A stretch of 7,156 bases of DNA from positions 1 to 7,156 of the forward strand of contig JBFLXN010000139.1 in assembly GCA_040755715.1 (NCBI GenBank). Reading direction: 5' to 3'. This stretch comes from JBFLXN01 sp040755715 [NCBI: Candidatus Edwardsbacteria bacterium]. GTDB lineage: Bacteria > Edwardsbacteria > AC1 > JBFLXN01. Shown here piece after piece: positions 4,801-7,156 of this stretch (within the stretch, counting starts at the first letter, position 1; every line of letters starts with the position of its first letter). The position numbers were made by a program, and so were the translations under genes. A model generated the notes under the pieces. It had not been told where the DNA came from, made no database searches, and saw only the letters and a list, made by a program, of their open reading frames with translations.

Positions 4801-6976
4801 TCAAAGCAGATTCAAAGAAATAAAGGGCTTGTTGATTGCTATAAGTTTTCTTTAGTTTCTCTCCGGTTTTGAGGGCATAGGGAGTCGCTTTTCTCTTATC
4901 AACACCGTTCAAATAATGACTGGCAATTCTTTCGCTTAAATCTATTTTAGTTTTATCACCGTATCTTTCTAAACCTTCGGCAATCTTCTGGTGAATTGTC
5001 TTTCTTACTTCCTCAGTCAGAATTTCTTCAAGATATTCACCAATCCAGTCATAAGTGAGTTCATAATCACCTTCGGGTTTTGGCTGGATGATTTTATTCT
5101 CCCGGAGTTCCTCAAAGTTATTCAATAATTGTTCTTCATCCCAGTTGGTAATTTCTTTTAAGAGAGTCAGACTGAACGGTGCTTTTAAGAGACTAATAAT
5201 CTTTGCCAAATCCAGACTTACCAATGAAAGTTTTGTTAAATGTCTTTCTAAATGTTCTTTAATACTTTTTGGAGTAAATCTTTCTTCTGGCAATCTTTCT
5301 TTTTGTAACTTCCATTGTCCTTGAAAAATGGACAAAATTCTTTCGTCTATAAGTTGAGAAAGCCATTCTTCTAAAAAGAGAGGATTTCCTTTAGTTAATT
5401 CAAAGGCGTAATTTTGTAAGATTTCCAGCATAGGGGCGTATGGCCATACGCCCTTACTGCTGAGGCCCATCATTGAAATCATCAGTTGGCTGGTCTGTTC
5501 AGGAGAAAATGGCTTCAGCCAAATTTCTAAGAAATCCCTCTCGGTAGATTCAGGCAATAATTTTCTTTGAGAAGTAGCACAAATAAGTCCTGGCTGACTC
5601 TTGATTCCTTTGGCTAAATACTCTAGTAATTCAAGACTTTCCAAATCAGCGAAATGAAGATTTTCAATCAAGATAACCAGTGGTTTCTCTAAAGTTATTT
5701 GTTGAAATAAATCCCGGTAAATAATTTCAAAGAGCTGGAATTTTGTCTCTTTAGCCTCACCTCTCTCTCTTACCCCGCTCCCAATGGGAGAGGTCTCGCC
5801 CGTCCCGTAAATCGGGAAGAGGCTACGCCCGAGGGGAAGGGTGAGGTCCGAGGATTCGTTCATCTCTTTGATTATTTCTATAAAAAAAGAAGAGAGATTT
5901 TTTGTTTCTTCAGTAAGCTTGGTAGAAAAGACTCGGGCTCTTTCTAATTGGGCAAAGAATTTGAATTCTTGCAGGAGTCGGGTTTTGCCTACGCCGAGTT
6001 CACCAATAATCAGAACAGTCTGTCCCTGGCTCTGTCCTGCTCCTCTAAACAATTCCTTCAGTTGATTCAATTCGGTTTCACGATTTGAAAAATCAGCGGA
6101 GAAGATGTAGGGTTTACCCAGCACTTCATAGGAAGTGCTGGGTTTACTTTCTTCAGGTGTTTCTAGGGTGATTTTTGTTGGGGCGATTTGGCTAATCTCT
6201 TTCAGCACTTCGGCGGCTGAACTAAAGCGGTTTTTTGGCTCCTTTTCCAAAAGGCGCATCAAAATGCGTTCAAGTCTTTCAGGAATTTTCTTACCCAGAG
6301 CACTCGGTGGAAAAATCTTTCTGGTATAATGTTCTTTGATTAATGAAATGAGGCTTTTAGCTTCAAAAATCTTGGTCTGAGTAAGAATCTCATAGAGAAG
6401 AATACCTAAGGAATAGAGGTCAGCTCTTTTATCAAAATAATTCCCCCGAGCGACCTCAGGGGCAATATAATGAAGTGTGCCACCTACCTTTAGTTCCGGC
6501 AAAATTTCTATTCTTTGAGTCATACCAAAGTCCGTCAACTTAACTACCATTTTAGAATCAACTAGGATATTTTGTGGTTTGATGTCTCCGTGAACCAATC
6601 CCTTAAAGTGAATAAATTCCAGCCCTTGCAGAATCTGGGTCAAAAGGGAATAGAGAATAGAATAATCAATCTCTGAGGCAGTAAAAATTCTGTCAATCGT
6701 TTTGCCTCGGATATGTTCCATAGTAAAAAACGGCTGCAGTGATTCGGTTTCACTAAAATCATACACTTTTAGAATATTTGGATGCCTCATTTGGCTCATC
6801 AGACGAAATTCACGGCGCAGGGCAAAAATTTCTTCTTCTGTTTTTTTCGCCAGGATAATTTTCAGGGCATAGACCTTTCTTTCAAGGCGGTCAAAGACTT
6901 TATAGACTTCGCTCGTTCCTCCCTGGCCAAGTCTTTTTTGAATTTGATAGCGATTATTAATCAATTTTTCCAGCAT
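1844..6976 (-). CDS. Ser/Thr kinase-ATPase-TPR-GAF-sigma-54 activator fusion, 1710 aa
   Basis: This is a cytosolic, one-polypeptide signal transducer with no visible membrane segment. Domains in order: a PknB-type kinase (about 10-265) with G17QGGTSEV, Lys39, Glu56, catalytic HGDIKPQN (129-136, Asp131; the HRD Arg is Gly), DFG 149-151 and APE 172-174. Next is an AAA_16/STAND-like ATPase (about 295-560) with Walker A GELGVGKT (325-332) and Walker B-like LVILIENLHFAD (433-444). Then come about 12 TPRs (about 705-1175), a GAF domain (about 1223-1380) and a short coiled coil (1381-1405). The sigma-54 AAA+ domain (about 1408-1640) has GETGTGKE (1437-1444), GAFTGA (1484-1489) and FLDE (1506-1509). 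A Fis-type HTH (about 1666-1708) closes the protein. All motifs for sigma-54 activation and DNA binding are present. The AAA+/GAF/HTH half resembles FhlA/NtrC-class activators. I infer that kinase, TPR and GAF inputs control the output; the signal is unknown. An in-frame TAG at 6992-6994 fixes the start at 6976, and the sequence implies a leaderless mRNA. Four palindromic repeats lie inside the frame. Confidence 0.93.
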   Translation of the reverse strand: MLEKLINNRYQIQKRLGQGGTSEVYKVFDRLERKVYALKIILAKKTEEEIFALRREFRLMSQMRHPNILKVYDFSETESLQPFFTMEHIRGKTIDRIFTASEIDYSILYSLLTQILQGLEFIHFKGLVHGDIKPQNILVDSKMVVKLTDFGMTQRIEILPELKVGGTLHYIAPEVARGNYFDKRADLYSLGILLYEILTQTKIFEAKSLISLIKEHYTRKIFPPSALGKKIPERLERILMRLLEKEPKNRFSSAAEVLKEISQIAPTKITLETPEESKPSTSYEVLGKPYIFSADFSNRETELNQLKELFRGAGQSQGQTVLIIGELGVGKTRLLQEFKFFAQLERARVFSTKLTEETKNLSSFFIEIIKEMNESSDLTLPLGRSLFPIYGTGETSPIGSGVRERGEAKETKFQLFEIIYRDLFQQITLEKPLVILIENLHFADLESLELLEYLAKGIKSQPGLICATSQRKLLPESTERDFLEIWLKPFSPEQTSQLMISMMGLSSKGVWPYAPMLEILQNYAFELTKGNPLFLEEWLSQLIDERILSIFQGQWKLQKERLPEERFTPKSIKEHLERHLTKLSLVSLDLAKIISLLKAPFSLTLLKEITNWDEEQLLNNFEELRENKIIQPKPEGDYELTYDWIGEYLEEILTEEVRKTIHQKIAEGLERYGDKTKIDLSERIASHYLNGVDKRKATPYALKTGEKLKKTYSNQQALYFFESALNLVEEAKRVEVLEQIGEICEIIGDYPKAINSFSNIAEITDLSAVSVADEPMLKAKFYGRIASIERIRGEYEKAKEILQNAEKLLEEKSQTKETIRILSELCEVYRLKGEYEKAKQYGHQAQKIAEEIKDEYELSRIFYFLALLYWNKGEIKAAIDYSKKSLLLKEKIGDEYGKALNYGLLGIIYWQKGEWASAINNYQQALLIQEKIGNVCQIAAICNNLGIIYYERCNWTKAEEHYQKSLEIARRINNQTGEGHLQNNLGDIYRVRGEYENSSRCYEQALKIQERINEPSGIMGTNLSLGRLYLELEMKEKSLHFLQQALKIGKEIGETANTSLTYYLLGRFYLEEKNWLEALKYLEQSRVIYEKLKMKKGLAQVYSTMGEVYLGLGELEEARQKVEKGKFLADELDDRIEMGKVERILGMVCKSEGEKEKANQHLKRSQQIFEEIGLPYELEKTVKEIADSRYELPVSTPQMVREPRRFTYTTPLPLISEDARRLSTLYEIGQVVNSIRQPEELLTKVLDLALELFQAERGFILLRDEKGELSIKIARNLEGETLDDLSSISHSIVSDTTNRGEVFLTSDARQDPRFKDRKSVIHHQLLSLMCVPLRNKGNTIGAIYIDHRRVQNAFAEKDLEFLIAFADQAAVALENAQLFSELQKSKELLEEENVYLKQEVEERFRFADIIGKSPAMQEIFATLKKVSKFDSSVLIEGETGTGKELIAKAIHYNSPRKDKRFVTIDCGALPPTLLESELFGHKRGAFTGAIQDKIGLLQLADGGTAFLDEIAELPTSLQSKLLRFLESGEIRKVGETEIIKTNVRIIAATNKILEEEVNQQRFRRDLYYRLNVVELKLPTLRQRREDIPLLIKHFFQKYKEISQSKIVGFTRKAVEALLNYSWPGNVRELENVVERAVTLCETRRVALKDLPGKIVKNEPTMSAESVRLEAMEKECIQKALKYAQGKKRTAAKILGISRPRLLRKIKKYKL
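4659..4678. repeat. Short palindrome in a TPR linker of the kinase gene
   Basis: TCCGCC (4659-4664) pairs with GGCGGA (4673-4678) around 8 nt. It encodes part of TDLSAVSVADEP (about 764-775). This is the one place in the later TPR array where the spacing breaks: 45 residues between the repeat glycines 748 and 793, against exactly 40 afterwards. The CTGTCCGCC/GGCGGATGAG-like sequence suggests a small inserted dispersed repeat. Confidence 0.4.
5431..5456. repeat. REP-like perfect palindrome inside the kinase gene
   Basis: GGGCGTATGGCCATACGCCC (5434-5453) is a perfect 20-bp palindrome. It is extended on both sides by TA/TA across one G-T pair. The TAGGGGCG start matches the REP family around the RAYT. 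It is read in frame as SKGVWPYAP (about 507-515), in the ATPase region between the helix ending GLSS and the helix starting MLEIL. Related ATPases usually have a short loop at this place. Confidence 0.7.
5755..5846. repeat. Dispersed CTCACC/GGTGAG palindrome inside the kinase gene
   Basis: The outer arms CCTCACC (5755-5761) and GGTGAGG (5840-5846) enclose two smaller hairpins: CTCCC-AAT-GGGAG (5778-5790) and TCCCG-TAAAT-CGGGA (5803-5817). Translation gives a low-complexity stretch rich in Gly, Pro, Arg and Ser (about 377-407), unlike the surrounding ATPase sequence. It lies before the Walker B-like strand. The core resembles the repeat at 929-968, so this looks like an in-frame insertion of a mobile intergenic repeat. 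Confidence 0.65.
6116..6143. repeat. 12-bp perfect hairpin in the kinase-ATPase linker
   Basis: ACCCAGCACTTC (6116-6127) pairs perfectly with GAAGTGCTGGGT (6132-6143) around a 4-nt loop. It encodes about KPSTSYEVLG (278-287), the flexible linker after the kinase domain. A 12-bp perfect stem is unlikely by chance in coding DNA, so it is probably a third type of in-frame palindrome, though a regulatory mRNA hairpin is possible. Confidence 0.55.
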
Positions 6977-6985
6977 ATTTTTTTT

Positions 6986-7014
6986 ATTATACTACAGAAT
7001 GCGAGAGAAGTCAA
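6986..7014 (-). promoter_or_regulatory. Sigma-70-type promoter of the kinase gene, leaderless start
   Basis: On the minus strand TTGACT (7009-7014), a 17-nt spacer and a perfect TATAAT (6986-6991) form a near-consensus promoter. With the usual 6-8 nt from the -10 box, transcription would begin at about 6977-6980, only 1-4 nt before the ATG. No Shine-Dalgarno fits. The bases between are A8 then T. Confidence 0.75.
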
Positions 7015-7036
7015 GGAAAAATCGCCCTTTTGTCAA

Positions 7037-7089
7037 TTAAAAATTAAAAGTGGACTGTTTTTATGGCATTTAAAGATTAAAAGTGGACT
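7037..7089. promoter_or_regulatory. Two 20-bp direct repeats, operator-like
   Basis: A 20-nt unit ending ATTAAAAGTGGACT occurs at 7037-7056 and 7070-7089 with one mismatch. The copies start 33 bp apart, about three helical turns, so they face the same side of DNA. The second copy reaches the -35 box of the rightward promoter, and both lie upstream of the leftward promoter. This fits a binding site for a shared regulator; the protein is unknown. Confidence 0.5.
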
Positions 7090-7116
7090 TGCAAAGAGAG
7101 AGATATTTGCTATAAT
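7089..7116 (+). promoter_or_regulatory. Sigma-70-type promoter with extended -10, rightward
   Basis: TTGCAA (7089-7094), a 16-nt spacer and TATAAT (7111-7116) are visible. TG at 7108-7109 makes an extended -10 (TGCTATAAT). It would start transcription at about 7123, giving a leader of about 22 nt before the ATG at 7145. Confidence 0.75.
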
Positions 7117-7127
7117 TTAGACCTCAA

Positions 7128-7136
7128 AAAGGAGGT
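7128..7136 (+). promoter_or_regulatory. Strong Shine-Dalgarno of the right-end gene
   Basis: AAAGGAGGT with 9 nt between GGAGG and the ATG is close to a perfect match to the 16S rRNA tail. It contrasts with the leaderless start of the divergent kinase gene. Confidence 0.85.
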
Positions 7137-7144
7137 ACTAAATT

Positions 7145-7156
7145 ATGGCACAATTA
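7145..7156 (+). CDS. Start of an unidentified gene (partial)
   Basis: Only ATG GCA CAA TTA (MAQL) lies inside the window, so no function can be given. The promoter, ribosome binding site and start spacing are all strong, which makes the gene itself credible and probably well expressed. It is divergent from the kinase/activator gene with 168 bp between the two start codons, and shares with it the direct-repeat region. Confidence 0.75.

Noticed and set aside
2828-6329. Several short plus-strand open frames inside the kinase gene
   Set aside because: They lie antisense to a long gene with continuous, recognisable domain homology and show no protein family features or start signals.
7031-7036. 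A perfect TTGACA on the minus strand as -35 of a second kinase promoter
   Set aside because: No acceptable -10 hexamer lies 16-18 nt downstream; the TTGACT/TATAAT pair nearer the gene is far better.
6977-7144. Sigma-54 promoter (GG-N10-GC) driving the divergent gene under the fusion activator
   Set aside because: I found no GG-N10-GC match in a suitable position on either strand; the visible promoters are sigma-70-like.

Overview
The window is bacterial, moderately AT-rich and gene-poor at its left end. One minus-strand gene of about 5.1 kb (1844-6976) fills most of it. It encodes a 1710-residue protein that joins a Ser/Thr protein kinase, an ATPase, about 12 TPRs, a GAF domain and a complete sigma-54 activator (AAA+ plus Fis-type helix-turn-helix). 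This implies a host that uses sigma-54. The long fusion regulator, the IS200-like REP-associated transposase and several dispersed palindrome families resemble genomes of uncultured bacterial lineages. I cannot fix the phylum from the sequence.

Layout. Positions 1-774 hold no convincing gene but are packed with inverted and direct repeats, including two related ~116-bp hairpin elements. Next, on the minus strand, is a 43-codon gene (775-906) for a small putative secreted, Pro-rich peptide with an excellent ribosome binding site. Positions 907-1208 carry a GC-rich palindrome, a terminator hairpin reading leftward, and two REP-like sequences. A complete REP-associated Tyr transposase (RAYT) follows at 1209-1805, flanked by REP-like palindromes and carrying an inverted REP pair inside its own reading frame. 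A REP then sits between the RAYT start and the stop codon of the kinase/activator gene. At the right end, 6977-7144 is a divergent promoter region. The leftward promoter (TTGACT-17-TATAAT) is so close to the kinase ATG that the mRNA should be leaderless. The rightward promoter has an extended -10 and a strong Shine-Dalgarno, and drives a gene of which only four codons (MAQL) are visible. A 20-bp near-perfect direct repeat lies just upstream of the rightward promoter.

How it may work together. The large regulator looks like a one-polypeptide signalling chain: kinase input, NTPase/TPR scaffold, GAF sensor, sigma-54 transcription output. The divergent neighbour may be regulated with it, but its own promoter is sigma-70-like, so its link to the sigma-54 output is unproven. 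The main oddity is how often palindromic repeats have entered coding sequence without breaking frame: four places in the regulator gene and one inverted pair in the RAYT. The RAYT, surrounded by the same REP family, is the natural candidate for spreading that family.
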